Assembly: GCF_001417735.1 (NCBI RefSeq)
Contig: NZ_BBUZ01000047.1
Span: forward strand, 1 to 64,000
Length of the DNA stretch: 64,000 bases
Direction of reading: 5' to 3'
From: Streptomyces sp. NBRC 110028
Lineage (GTDB): Bacteria; Actinomycetota; Actinomycetes; Streptomycetales; Streptomycetaceae
A program made the translations under genes and the position numbers. Every line of letters starts with the position of its first letter. Position 1 is the first letter of the stretch. Below are positions 1 to 11,566 of the stretch, one piece after another. Under the pieces are notes generated by a model. It ran no database searches. It was not told the DNA's origin and saw nothing but the letters and a program-made list of their open reading frames with translations.

Positions 1-44
1 GAGGGACGTCCGGGCCTTCGGTTCAGGCCGTGGCAACCAGGTCC

Positions 45-1268
45 TTACAGACCGGCCGCCGCGCGGAGGGCGTCGACGCGGTCGGTGCGCTCCCAGGTGA
101 AGTCGGACTCCTCACGGCCGAAGTGGCCGTAGGCCGCCGTCTGGGCGTAGATCGGGCGGAGCAGGTCCAGGTCGCGGATGATCGCGGCCGGACGCAGGTC
201 GAAGACCTCGGAGATGGCCTTCTCGATCTTCTCGACGTCGATCGTGGCGGTGCCGAAGGTCTCGACGAAGAGACCGACCGGCTCGGCCTTGCCGATGGCG
301 TAGGCGACCTGGACCTCGCACCGCTGGGCGAGGCCCGCGGCGACGACGTTCTTGGCGACCCAGCGCATCGCGTACGCGGCGGAGCGGTCGACCTTGGACG
401 GGTCCTTGCCGGAGAAGGCGCCGCCGCCGTGGCGGGACATGCCGCCGTAGGTGTCGATGATGATCTTGCGGCCGGTGAGGCCGGCGTCGCCCATCGGGCC
501 GCCGATCTCGAAGCGGCCGGTCGGGTTGACCAGCAGCCGGTAGCCCTCGGTGTCCAGCTTGATGCCGTCCTCGACCAGCTGGTTCAGCACGTGCTCGACC
601 ACGAACTCCCGGATGTCCGGAGCCAGCAGCGAGTCCAGGTCGATGTCGGAGGCGTGCTGCGAGGAGACGACGACGGTGTCCAGGCGGACCGCCTTGTGGC
701 CGTCGTACTCGATGGTGACCTGGGTCTTGCCGTCCGGGCGCAGGTACGGGATGGTCCCGTTCTTCCGGACCTCGGACAGCCGGCGGGAGAGCCGGTGCGC
801 CAGGTTGATCGGCAGCGGCATCAGCTCGGGCGTCTCGTCGCACGCGTAGCCGAACATCAGGCCCTGGTCGCCCGCACCCTGCTTGTCCAGCTCGTCCCCC
901 CGGTCGCCCTCGGCGGCACCCTCGACCCGCAGCTCGTAGGCGGAGTCGACGCCCTGGGCGATGTCGGGGGACTGCGAGCCGATCGACACCGAGACGCCGC
1001 AGGAGGCGCCGTCGAAGCCCTTCTTCGACGAGTCGTAGCCGATGTCGAGGACCTTGTTGCGGACGAGCGTCGCGATATCGGCGTACGCCTTGGTGGTCAC
1101 CTCACCGGCGACATGGACCAGGCCGGTGGTGATCAGGGTCTCGACGGCGACCCGGGAGGTCGGGTCCTCCTTGAGGAGAGCGTCGAGGATGGAATCGCTG
1201 ATCTGGTCAGCGATCTTGTCGGGGTGACCCTCGGTCACGGATTCCGAGGTGAACAGGCGGCGGGACAC
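45..1268 (-). CDS. metK: S-adenosylmethionine synthetase
   Basis: Makes S-adenosylmethionine from ATP and methionine in the cytosol, the methyl donor for the cell and for antibiotic tailoring. The 407 residues match the usual family length. Visible signatures are GHPDKI at residues 14-19, GAGDQGLMFGYA at 131-142, and the glycine-rich GGGAFSGKDPSKVDRSAAY phosphate-binding stretch near residue 280. The start is a GTG preceded by AGGGAG at good spacing; an out-of-frame ATG overlaps it by one base. A hairpin-rich spacer separates it from coaBC upstream on the same strand, so it may have its own promoter. Only 44 bases follow its stop inside the window. Confidence 0.97.
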   Translation of the reverse strand: MSRRLFTSESVTEGHPDKIADQISDSILDALLKEDPTSRVAVETLITTGLVHVAGEVTTKAYADIATLVRNKVLDIGYDSSKKGFDGASCGVSVSIGSQSPDIAQGVDSAYELRVEGAAEGDRGDELDKQGAGDQGLMFGYACDETPELMPLPINLAHRLSRRLSEVRKNGTIPYLRPDGKTQVTIEYDGHKAVRLDTVVVSSQHASDIDLDSLLAPDIREFVVEHVLNQLVEDGIKLDTEGYRLLVNPTGRFEIGGPMGDAGLTGRKIIIDTYGGMSRHGGGAFSGKDPSKVDRSAAYAMRWVAKNVVAAGLAQRCEVQVAYAIGKAEPVGLFVETFGTATIDVEKIEKAISEVFDLRPAAIIRDLDLLRPIYAQTAAYGHFGREESDFTWERTDRVDALRAAAGL

Positions 1269-1587
1269 ATCGCTCCCTGGGGTTGCAGCGGCTGCTGGCT
1301 GATCATGGGCGGGACCGCCCGGGGGCTGCGCCCGATGCGGTTCCTGGGCCAGTTTATCCGGCTCTTCCGCCGGTCGAGCATTCCCGTCTCACAAGACGGG
1401 CAGGCCATGACCTGGAACATACCTCGCCTCGAGCCGAAATACAGCAAGGCCCCCATGACAGAAAACCGTCATGGTCCGAACGGGCGCTCCCGCCCTGGAT
1501 CAACCCACGGTGGCGGCAATGCCTACCCACGTACGGCCGAAGGTCACGCGAAGGTCTTGTGAAGATCGCGCGAAGACGGTCGCGGGC
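1269..1587 (-). promoter_or_regulatory. metK 5' spacer/leader with a hairpin cluster
   Basis: This 319-base stretch between coaBC and metK has no gene I can support. Read on the minus strand it holds, in order, a hairpin CCATGAC/GTCATGG (1453-1474), an imperfect CAGG/CCTG stem (1401-1414), CCCGTCT-TGTG-AGACGGG (1383-1400) and CCGGC-GGAAGA-GCCGG (1358-1373), then the metK ribosome binding site. A weak TTGCTG...TATGTT promoter-like pair with a 20-base spacer lies between the first and second hairpins. I could not match it to the SAM riboswitch classes whose cores I know. The role is inferred only from position and structure. Confidence 0.4.
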
Positions 1588-2805
1588 TCAGCCGAAACGG
1601 GCTGCCACCAGATCCCACACGGTCTCGGCCAGGGCGTCCTTCGGGCCGTACGGGACGGGCGTCTCGGTGCCGTCCGCGCCGAGCACCACCGCCTCGTTCT
1701 CCTCCGAGCCGAAGGTCTTGTGCTCCCCCACCTCGTTCACCACGAGCAGATCGCAGCCCTTGCGGGCGAGCTTCGCCCGGCCGTTGACGAGGACGTCGTC
1801 GGTCTCGGCGGCGAACCCGACGACGACCTGGCCGGGGCGGGCGCGCTCGGCGGAGATTTCCGCGAGGACGTCCGGGTTGCGCACCAGAGCGACCGGTTCG
1901 GGCTCCTGCCCGTCCCGCTTCTTGATCTTTCCCGGGGCGTAGCGGGCGGGCCGGAAGTCGGCGACCGCGGCGGCCATCACCACCGCGTCGGCGTCCGCGG
2001 CGGCCTTCAGGACCGCCTCCCGCAGCTGGACCGCGGTCCCCACCCGCACCACATCGGCACCGGCCGGGGCGGGCAGCTCGCTGTTGGCCGAGACAAGAGT
2101 CACCCGGGCGCCCCGGGCCACAGCGGCCCGGGCCAGCGCGTACCCCTGCTTGCCGGTGGAGCGGTTGCCCAGGTAGCGCACCGGGTCCAGCGGCTCGCGA
2201 GTGCCTCCGGCGCTGATCACCACATGGCGTCCGGCCAGGTCGGCGCGCACCGCCTCGGGGCCGCGGGCCAGCACCCGGCGGCAGACCTCGAAGATCTCCT
2301 GGGGGTCCGGCAGCCGCCCCTTGCCGGTGTCCACCCCGGTCAGCCGCCCGACGGCGGGCTCGATGACCACGGCGCCGCGGCGGCGCAGGGTCGCCACGTT
2401 CTCCTGGGTCGCGGGGTGCTCCCACATCTCGGTGTGCATGGCGGGGGCGAAGAGGACCGGACATCGGGCGGTCAGCAGCGTATTGGTCAGCAGGTCGTCG
2501 GCGAGGCCATGGGCGGCCTTGGCGAGCAGATCGGCGGTGGCGGGGGCGACCACGACCAGGTCCGCGGACTGGCCGATGCGCACGTGCGGCACCTCGTGGA
2601 CGGACTCCCACACCTCGGTGCCCGCCGGATTCCCGGAGAGCGCCGACCAGGTGGCCTCGCCGACGAAGTGCAGCGCCGAGGTGGTCGGCACGACGCGCAC
2701 GTCATGCCCGGACTCCGTCAGCCGCCGCAGCAGCTCGCACGCCTTGTAGGCGGCGATCCCGCCGCCGACCCCCAGCACGACCCTGGGCCTGTCCGCCATG
2801 GCCAT
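1588..2805 (-). CDS. coaBC: bifunctional phosphopantothenoylcysteine decarboxylase/phosphopantothenate-cysteine ligase
   Basis: Carries out the second and third steps of coenzyme A synthesis from phosphopantothenate: cysteine ligation (CoaB) and FMN-dependent decarboxylation (CoaC). The 405 residues hold the CoaC flavoprotein half first (GGGIAAYK at 14-21, the conserved His74 in VPHVRI, PAMHTEMW at 121-128), then the CoaB half beginning near residue 190 with SAGGTREPLDPVRY and NRSTGKQG. The usual PxMNxxMW motif has His instead of Asn here, which I believe is common in actinobacteria. A second in-frame ATG lies two codons downstream of the chosen start. It follows rpoZ after a 101-base gap. 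Confidence 0.96.
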   Translation of the reverse strand: MAMADRPRVVLGVGGGIAAYKACELLRRLTESGHDVRVVPTTSALHFVGEATWSALSGNPAGTEVWESVHEVPHVRIGQSADLVVVAPATADLLAKAAHGLADDLLTNTLLTARCPVLFAPAMHTEMWEHPATQENVATLRRRGAVVIEPAVGRLTGVDTGKGRLPDPQEIFEVCRRVLARGPEAVRADLAGRHVVISAGGTREPLDPVRYLGNRSTGKQGYALARAAVARGARVTLVSANSELPAPAGADVVRVGTAVQLREAVLKAAADADAVVMAAAVADFRPARYAPGKIKKRDGQEPEPVALVRNPDVLAEISAERARPGQVVVGFAAETDDVLVNGRAKLARKGCDLLVVNEVGEHKTFGSEENEAVVLGADGTETPVPYGPKDALAETVWDLVAARFG

Positions 2806-2860
2806 CGCTCGCCTCTTCCCCGCCGTTTACGAACCGATACGTACCCATGACACACCACAA

Positions 2861-2883
2861 GCCCGGCAGCGAGGCCGCCGGGC
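2861..2883 (-). terminator. hairpin after rpoZ
   Basis: A 7-bp stem GCCCGGC/GCCGGGC with a 9-base loop lies just past the rpoZ stop and before coaBC. No T-run follows, so it may only attenuate transcription into coaBC. Confidence 0.35.
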
Positions 2884-2906
2884 CGGTGATGAGCGATGTG
2901 CCGGAC

Positions 2907-3179
2907 CTACTGAGCCGGGCCCTCGATGGCCTCGGAGGTCAGCAGACCCGCGTTGATCTCGCGGAGCGCGATCGACAGCGGCTTCTCGTGGACGTGGGTG
3001 TCCACCAGGGGGCCGACGTACTCGAGCAGACCCTCACCGAGCTGCGAGTAGTACGCGTTGATCTGACGGGCACGCTTGGCCGCGTAGATCACGAGGCTGT
3101 ACTTCGAGTCGGTCGCCTCGAGCAGCTCATCAATCGGAGGGTTGATGATGCCCTCGGGCGCGGTCATGGGAGAGGACAC
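2907..3179 (-). CDS. rpoZ: RNA polymerase omega subunit
   Basis: Small subunit that helps fold and assemble the beta-prime subunit of RNA polymerase. The 90 residues contain the family pattern PPIDELLEATDSKYSLVIYA followed by AAKRARQIN. The GTG start has GGAAGG upstream at a proper distance; an internal ATG four codons later is less well placed. It lies in the common gmk-rpoZ-coaBC-metK order. Streptomyces omega mutants are known to lose antibiotic production and sporulation, so this housekeeping gene also matters for development. Confidence 0.97.
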   Translation of the reverse strand: MSSPMTAPEGIINPPIDELLEATDSKYSLVIYAAKRARQINAYYSQLGEGLLEYVGPLVDTHVHEKPLSIALREINAGLLTSEAIEGPAQ

Positions 3180-3225
3180 TCTCTAGCCTTCCTTATTACG
3201 CCTCATGGCAAGAATGAATTGAAGA

Positions 3226-3792
3226 TCAAGCCACTCGCATCAAGGCTAGCAGCTCACTCGCCACGTCCTCGACGGAGGTGTTGACCAGGGTCGTATCGAA
3301 CTCGGATTCGGCGGCCAGCTCGACGCGGGCCGCTTCCAGCCGCCGCTCGATGACCTCGGGCGCCTCGGTCCCCCGGCCGGTGAGCCGGCGGACCAGCTCC
3401 TCCCAGCTGGGTGGGGCGAGGAAGACCAGCTGGGCCTCCGGCATGGACTCGCGGATCTGCCGCGCGCCCTGCAGGTCGATCTCCAGCAGCACCGGCTCGC
3501 CCGCGTCGAGCCGGTCGATGACCGCCTCACGGGGGGTGCCGTAGCGGTTGCCGGCGAACTCGGCCCACTCCAGCAGCTCACCGTTGGCGATCAGCTTGTC
3601 GAACTCACCGTCGTCCACGAAGAAGTACTGGACACCGTGCCGCTCACCGGGGCGGGGCCTGCGGGTCGTGGCGGAGACCGAGAGCCAGACCTGGGGGTGT
3701 GCCTTGCGCATATGCGCGACGACCGTGCTCTTACCGACCCCGGAGGGGCCGGAGAGCACGGTCAGCCGCGGGCGTACTGGATGTGCTGCCAT
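3226..3792 (-). CDS. gmk: guanylate kinase
   Basis: Phosphorylates GMP (and dGMP) to GDP with ATP, in the cytosol. The 188-residue protein has the P-loop GPSGVGKST at 15-23, then SVSATTRRPRPGE and the GMP-binding FAGNRYGTP segment, all typical. It lies 39 bases downstream of the integration host factor gene and 46 bases upstream of rpoZ, so the three are probably co-transcribed. Its product feeds the GTP and ppGpp pools used by relA, which is also in this window. Confidence 0.97.
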   Translation of the reverse strand: MAAHPVRPRLTVLSGPSGVGKSTVVAHMRKAHPQVWLSVSATTRRPRPGERHGVQYFFVDDGEFDKLIANGELLEWAEFAGNRYGTPREAVIDRLDAGEPVLLEIDLQGARQIRESMPEAQLVFLAPPSWEELVRRLTGRGTEAPEVIERRLEAARVELAAESEFDTTLVNTSVEDVASELLALMRVA

Positions 3793-3831
3793 GCAGCAGA
3801 TTATCCAGGTTCCCGAGCGTGCCGGGAAACG

Positions 3832-4155
3832 TCAGCCGGCCGCGCCGCCGAACTCACGCTCGAGGGATGCGATCTGGTTGGAGCCGAGCCCGCGCACACG
3901 ACGGCTCTCGGAGATGCCGAGCCGCTCCATGATCTGCTTGGCGCGGACCTTGCCGACGCCCGGCAGGGACTCCAGGAGGGCGGAGACCTTCATCTTGCCG
4001 ATGACATCGTTCTCCTGGCCCTGCTTGATGACCTCGTGCAAGGACGCGCCGGAGTGCTTGAGCCGATTCTTGACCTCGGCGCGCTCCCGGCGAGCCGCGG
4101 CGGCCTTTTCGAGCGCGGCTGCGCGCTGTTCAGGGGTAAGGGGCGGAAGAGCCAC
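3832..4155 (-). CDS. ihf: actinobacterial integration host factor (sIHF/mIHF)
   Basis: A small nucleoid-associated protein specific to actinobacteria and unrelated in fold to enterobacterial IHF. It bends DNA and affects topology, secondary metabolism and sporulation in Streptomyces. The 107 residues show an N-terminal basic helix (EKAAAARRERAEVKNRLK) and a helix-hairpin-helix type segment LLESLPGVGKVRAKQIMERLGI near residues 62-83, with a basic tail. The start is GTG with GAGG upstream. It is the first gene of the ihf-gmk-rpoZ run, with a promoter-like sequence at 4265-4293. Confidence 0.95.
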   Translation of the reverse strand: MALPPLTPEQRAAALEKAAAARRERAEVKNRLKHSGASLHEVIKQGQENDVIGKMKVSALLESLPGVGKVRAKQIMERLGISESRRVRGLGSNQIASLEREFGGAAG

Positions 4156-4264
4156 GCCTACGTCACCTCGGATGTCGAACTGTCGGATAGGGACCGGTGA
4201 GGAACCTAGTCGGCCCTCACCTGCGGAGCAACGCGCAACGCAACAGCGCGTTCGCTCTCGTCGG

Positions 4265-4293
4265 AGACTAGCGGCCGATCCCGCTCCAGTCAG
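4265..4293 (-). promoter_or_regulatory. putative housekeeping promoter for ihf-gmk-rpoZ
   Basis: On the minus strand CTGACT and TAGTCT are separated by 17 bases, close to the Streptomyces vegetative consensus TTGACN-N16-18-TAGRRT. It lies about 110 bases upstream of the ihf start, in the 204-base gap after pyrF. Assignment is from sequence only. Confidence 0.45.
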
Positions 4294-4359
4294 CGAGAAC
4301 AGACGAAAAGTCCTGGTCAGACTCTCTCGACTGGGATATTTAGGGACAAAATAGCTCGG

Positions 4360-5217
4360 TTATTCGGCCACGGCACGCACGTCATCAGCCATTCGGGCCG
4401 CCGCCTCGACCAGCGCGGCAGCGTCCGGACCGTGCTTGAGGACCCCGCGGCTGACGCTCGGGACGACGTTCCGGACCGCCGCGCCGAAGACCTCCGGAAG
4501 GTCCGCCGGGGTCGCGCCCTGGGCGCCGATGCCGGGAGCCAGCAGCGGCCCGTCGATCGCCAGGTCCGCGCCGATCCGGTCCGCCGTGCCGCCGAGGGTC
4601 GCGCCGACGACCGCGCCGTACGAGCCGAGCGCGCCCCGCTCGGCCTCATCGGCGTTCTCCGCCTTCAGGTGTGCCAGCACCGAGGCGGCGACGGCCGTCC
4701 CGCCGGGCCCCGCCGCGTGCTGCACCTCGGCGCCCTCCGGGTTGGACGTCAGCGCCAGCACGAAGACCCCCGCGCCGCTCGCCCGCGCGGTGTCCAGCGC
4801 GGGGCGCAGCGAGCCGAAGCCGAGGTAGGGGCTGACGGTGACCGCGTCCGAGAACAGCGGGCTGCCGGGGTCGAGGTAGGCGGCGGCGTACGCGGCCATC
4901 GTGGACCCGATGTCGCCGCGCTTGGCGTCCATCAGGACCAGCGCCCCGGCGTCCCGGGCGTCCGCCACGGCCCGCTCCAGCACGGCGATGCCGCGCGAGC
5001 CGAAGCGCTCGAAGAAGGCCGACTGCGGCTTGAGGACGGCGACGCGCCCGGCGAGCGCGTCCACGACGGTCCGCGTGAACCGCTCGAGCCCCGCGACATC
5101 GTCGCCGAGGCCCCAGTCGGCGAGCAGGGAGGCGTGCGGGTCGATGCCGACGCAGAGCGGCCCGCGCTCGTCCATGGCCCGTCGCAGGCGCGTACCGAAG
5201 GGGGTGGGCGGGGTCAT
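4360..5217 (-). CDS. pyrF: orotidine 5'-phosphate decarboxylase (type 2)
   Basis: Last step of UMP synthesis: decarboxylates OMP. The 285-residue length and the sequence DAKRGDIGST (Lys and Asp of the catalytic array) mark the longer type 2 family found in actinobacteria, rather than the 230-residue E. coli type. CVGIDPH lies near the N terminus. It is the last gene of the pyr operon, separated from pyrD by a 106-base spacer filled with a dispersed-type repeat and hairpins, so expression may be partly uncoupled from pyrD. Confidence 0.96.
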   Translation of the reverse strand: MTPPTPFGTRLRRAMDERGPLCVGIDPHASLLADWGLGDDVAGLERFTRTVVDALAGRVAVLKPQSAFFERFGSRGIAVLERAVADARDAGALVLMDAKRGDIGSTMAAYAAAYLDPGSPLFSDAVTVSPYLGFGSLRPALDTARASGAGVFVLALTSNPEGAEVQHAAGPGGTAVAASVLAHLKAENADEAERGALGSYGAVVGATLGGTADRIGADLAIDGPLLAPGIGAQGATPADLPEVFGAAVRNVVPSVSRGVLKHGPDAAALVEAAARMADDVRAVAE

Positions 5218-5245
5218 GGTTCTCTCCTCGAAGAAGGGGCACTCC

Positions 5246-5318
5246 CAGCCCCTCCGGCGCTTGAGGAGCGGGGTCCGGGGGCGGCGCCCCGGCGGGGGTG
5301 TGGGGGGCGGAAGCCCCC
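5246..5318. repeat. likely dispersed intergenic hairpin repeat
   Basis: The spacer between pyrD and pyrF begins CAGCCCCTCCGGCGCTTGAG and continues with GC-rich inverted segments, ending in GGGGGC-GGAA-GCCCCC (5303-5318). I recall closely similar sequences scattered between genes in many Streptomyces genomes; that is memory, not a search. It may act as a terminator or attenuator ahead of pyrF. Confidence 0.5.
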
Positions 5319-5323
5319 GCCCA

Positions 5324-6427
5324 CTACGCGGCGGGGGCCTCGGCGCCCACGGCGTCGGCCAGGGTCTGGTACGGGGACGCGGCGAGCCGGGCGGCCAGCC
5401 CGCGATGGATCTCGCGGGCCCAGAACGGCCCGCGGTAGATGAACGCGCTGTAGCCCTGCACCAGCGTCGCCCCCGCGAGGATCCGCTCCCACGCGTCGTC
5501 GGCCGTCTCGATCCCGCCCACGCCCACGAGCGTGAGCCGGTCCCCCACCCGGGCGTGCAGGCGGCGCAGGACCTCCAGCGAGCGCGCCTTGAGCGGGGCG
5601 CCGGACAGGCCGCCGGTCTCGGCGGTGAGCTGCGCCGGGGAGGTGAGGCCCAGCCCCTCCCGCGCGATCGTCGTGTTCGTGGCGATGATGCCGTCCAGGC
5701 CCAGTTCGACGGCGAGGTCGGCGACCGCGTCCACGTCCGCGTCGGCCAGATCCGGCGCGATCTTCACCAGCAGCGGCACCCGGCGCCCGGTGACCGTGCG
5801 GTCGGCGGCCTCGCGCACCGCGGTCAGCAGCGGCCGCAGCTGGTCGACGGCCTGGAGGTTCCGCAGTCCGGGGGTGTTGGGCGAGGAGACGTTGACGACG
5901 AGGTAATCCGCGTGGGCGGCCAGTCGCTCGGTCGAGGTCACATAGTCGGCGACCGCTTCCGCCTCCGGGACGACCTTGGTCTTGCCGATGTTGACGCCGA
6001 CCGTCGTACGGAAGGCGGCGCGGCGGGCCGCGAGCCGGTCGGCGACGGCGGCCGAGCCGTCGTTGTTGAAGCCCATGCGGTTGATCAGCGCGCGGTCGCC
6101 GACCAGCCGGAAGAGCCGCTTCTTGGGGTTGCCGGGCTGCGGCTGACCGGTGACGGTGCCGATCTCGACATGGTCGAAGCCGAGCATGGCCATGCCGTCG
6201 ATCCCGGCGGCGTTCTTGTCGAACCCGGCGGCGAGCCCGAACGGCCCGTGCATCCGCAGGCCCAGCGCCTCGGTGCGCAGCGCCGTGTCGCGGGGGGCGA
6301 GGACTGCCGCGAGACACGTGCGCAGGACGGGGACGCGGGCGGCCAGCCGGATCCAGCCGAAGGCCAGGTGGTGGGCCGCTTCCGGGTCCATGCGCCGGAA
6401 GATCAGGTTGAAGAGCAGCGAGTACAT
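5324..6427 (-). CDS. pyrD: dihydroorotate dehydrogenase (quinone), class 2
   Basis: Oxidises dihydroorotate to orotate with FMN, passing electrons to the quinone pool at the membrane. The start MYSLLFNLIFRRMDPE is chosen because the N-terminal amphipathic helix of class 2 enzymes begins there; the open frame runs 24 codons further upstream without family likeness. Motifs include AAGFDKNAAGIDG, VNIGKTK and VNVSSPNTPGLR, where the serine is the class 2 catalytic base. The length is 367 residues. It follows carB after a 96-base spacer with a perfect 30-base palindrome. Confidence 0.95.
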   Translation of the reverse strand: MYSLLFNLIFRRMDPEAAHHLAFGWIRLAARVPVLRTCLAAVLAPRDTALRTEALGLRMHGPFGLAAGFDKNAAGIDGMAMLGFDHVEIGTVTGQPQPGNPKKRLFRLVGDRALINRMGFNNDGSAAVADRLAARRAAFRTTVGVNIGKTKVVPEAEAVADYVTSTERLAAHADYLVVNVSSPNTPGLRNLQAVDQLRPLLTAVREAADRTVTGRRVPLLVKIAPDLADADVDAVADLAVELGLDGIIATNTTIAREGLGLTSPAQLTAETGGLSGAPLKARSLEVLRRLHARVGDRLTLVGVGGIETADDAWERILAGATLVQGYSAFIYRGPFWAREIHRGLAARLAASPYQTLADAVGAEAPAA

Positions 6428-6487
6428 GAGGGGCTTTCTGCGCGCGGGAAGCGGGAAAAGCGGGACGGGAAAAAGGGGGGCTCGCCA

Positions 6488-6517
6488 AGAGGGGGACACC
6501 GGCCGGTGTCCCCCTCT
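6488..6517 (-). terminator. perfect 30-base palindrome between carB and pyrD
   Basis: AGAGGGGGACACCGG is followed directly by its complement, giving a 13-15 bp hairpin only a few bases past the carB stop. A run CCCCCCTTTTT follows about 10 bases later on the minus strand. It probably causes partial termination between carB and pyrD within the pyr operon. Confidence 0.6.
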
Positions 6518-6523
6518 CTCGCC

Positions 6524-9827
<3,304 letters not shown>

Positions 9828-9835
<8 letters not shown>

Positions 9836-10967
9836 GCTGGCCCTCCATCAGGGTGACGAAGCGGTCGAACAGGTACCCGGCGTCGTGCGGGCCCGCGGCG
9901 GCTTCGGGGTGGTACTGGACGCTGAACGCTGGGCGGTCGAGCAGGCGCAGCCCCTCGACCACGTTGTCGTTGAGGCAGACGTGGGAGACCTCGGCCCGCC
10001 CGTAGGGGGTGTCGCTGGGCGCGTCGAGCGGGGCGTCCACGGCGAAGCCGTGGTTGTGCGCGGTGACCTCCACCTTGCCGGTGGTGCGGTCCTGCACCGG
10101 CTGGTTGATGCCGCGGTGGCCGTACTTCAGTTTGAAGGTGCCGAAGCCGAGCGCGCGGCCCAGGATCTGGTTGCCGAAGCAGATGCCGAACAGCGGGGTG
10201 GACCGCTCCAGGACGGCGCGCATGAGGGAGACGGGGTGCTCGGCGGTGGCCGGGTCGCCCGGGCCGTTGGAGAAGAACACGCCGTCGGGGTTCACCGCGT
10301 AGAGGTCGTCCACGGTGGCGGTGGCGGGCAGGACGTGCACCTCGATGCCGCGCTCGGCCATCCGGTGCGGGGTCATGCCCTTGATGCCGAGGTCGACGGC
10401 GGCGACGGTGAACCGCTTGGTGCCGATCGCGGGGACGACGTACGTCTCCCGCGTCGCCACCTCGCCGCTCAGGTCGGCGCCCTTCATCTGCGGGGCGGCC
10501 TGCACCCGGGCGAGCAGCGCGGCCTCGTCCGCGAGCGCCTCGCCGGAGAAGATGCCCACGCGCATGGCGCCGCGCTCGCGCAGATGGCGGGTGAGGGCGC
10601 GGGTGTCGACACCGCTGATGCCGACGACGCCCTGGGCGGTCAGCTCCTCGTCCAGCGAGCGGCGGGAGCGCCAGTTGGACGGCGTACGGGCCGGATCGCG
10701 CACCACATAGCCGGAGACCCAGATGCGGCCGGACTCGGGGTCCTCGTCGTTGACGCCCGTGTTGCCGATGTGCGGGGCGGTCATGACGACGACCTGGCGG
10801 TGGTAGGACGGGTCGGTCAGGGTCTCCTGGTAGCCGGTCATCCCGGTGGAGAACACGGCCTCGCCGAAGGTCTCCCCCACGGCCCCGTAGGCGCGGCCAC
10901 GGAAGGTGCGGCCGTCCTCCAGGACGAGAACGGCGGGGGTCTGGGCCCCCCTGGTGGAGGTCGTCAT
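9828..10967 (-). CDS. carA: carbamoyl-phosphate synthase small subunit
   Basis: Glutamine amidotransferase subunit that supplies ammonia to CarB. The start MTTSTRGAQTP was chosen because LVLEDGRTFRG, the family N terminus, follows at once and because its ATG overlaps the stop of the PH-domain gene (ATGA). The open frame extends much further upstream but only as a shadow. The class I amidotransferase active site is present: GICFGNQ with the nucleophilic Cys, and YHPEAAAGPHD with the catalytic His and Glu. The length is 379 residues. It is coupled to carB by an eight-base overlap. Confidence 0.97.
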
Positions 10968-11566
10968 CGTGCGCCTTCCTGGTTGTGCTCGGTGTGCTTG
11001 ACGTCGTCGGTGACATCGGGGGCGTCGGCATCGGGGGCGTCGAGGGCTTCGACCCAGGCCGCGTGCTCGGCGGCGTGGTCGGAGCGGAAGCCGGAGTCGA
11101 TCCGCCGGTCGCCGTGGCTCCAGGTGATGATCAGCAGCCCGCCCTCGGCGAGGACCTTGCCCGCGATGCCCTTGTCGAGCCGCGCGCCGCGCAGGCTCGC
11201 CGCCGGGATGAAGAAGTCCTGGGCGCCGGGCCGTACGACGCTCACGCCCTCCTCGGTGAGGGTCAGCTCGACGCGGCTGCGGGTGCCGAGACCGTGGGCC
11301 ACGATGCGGTCGAGCCACTGTCCGGCGGTGGTGGAGCCGTGGTAGCGGCCGGTGAGCGCCAGCTTCGCGGGGCCCGGTTCGGCCGGAGCCTCGGGCAGCT
11401 CGGGCAGATCGCCCTGGAGGGTGCCGCGCCAGTTCCAGCCCTCGCGCATCAGCCAGTAGACCAGCGCGATGACGAGCAGCAGGCCGACGACCCAGCCGAT
11501 GCGGGCGGCCCAGTCGGTGACGTCCTGGGACCGCTGCTCAGCTGCCAGATGGGTCAGAGTTATCAC
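10964..11566 (-). CDS. single-pass membrane protein with PH-like domain, in the pyr operon
   Basis: Function unknown. The 200 residues have one membrane helix near 22-41 (WVVGLLLVIALVYWLM) and a predicted cytoplasmic domain with the pattern of actinobacterial PH-like domains (LALTGRYHGSTTAGQWLDRI, RVELTLTEEGVSVVR, FFIPAASLRGARL). It starts with GTG overlapping the pyrC stop (GTGA) and ends overlapping the carA ATG (ATGA), so it is locked into the pyrimidine operon by coupling on both sides. I recall the same gene at this place in other Streptomyces. A link between membrane and carbamoyl-phosphate supply is possible but unproven. Confidence 0.8.
   Translation of the reverse strand: MITLTHLAAEQRSQDVTDWAARIGWVVGLLLVIALVYWLMREGWNWRGTLQGDLPELPEAPAEPGPAKLALTGRYHGSTTAGQWLDRIVAHGLGTRSRVELTLTEEGVSVVRPGAQDFFIPAASLRGARLDKGIAGKVLAEGGLLIITWSHGDRRIDSGFRSDHAAEHAAWVEALDAPDADAPDVTDDVKHTEHNQEGAR

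Noticed and set aside
1269..1587. SAM-I, SAM-II or SAM-IV riboswitch before metK
   Set aside because: Hairpins are present, but I could not find the conserved cores of these classes; reported only as a structured leader.
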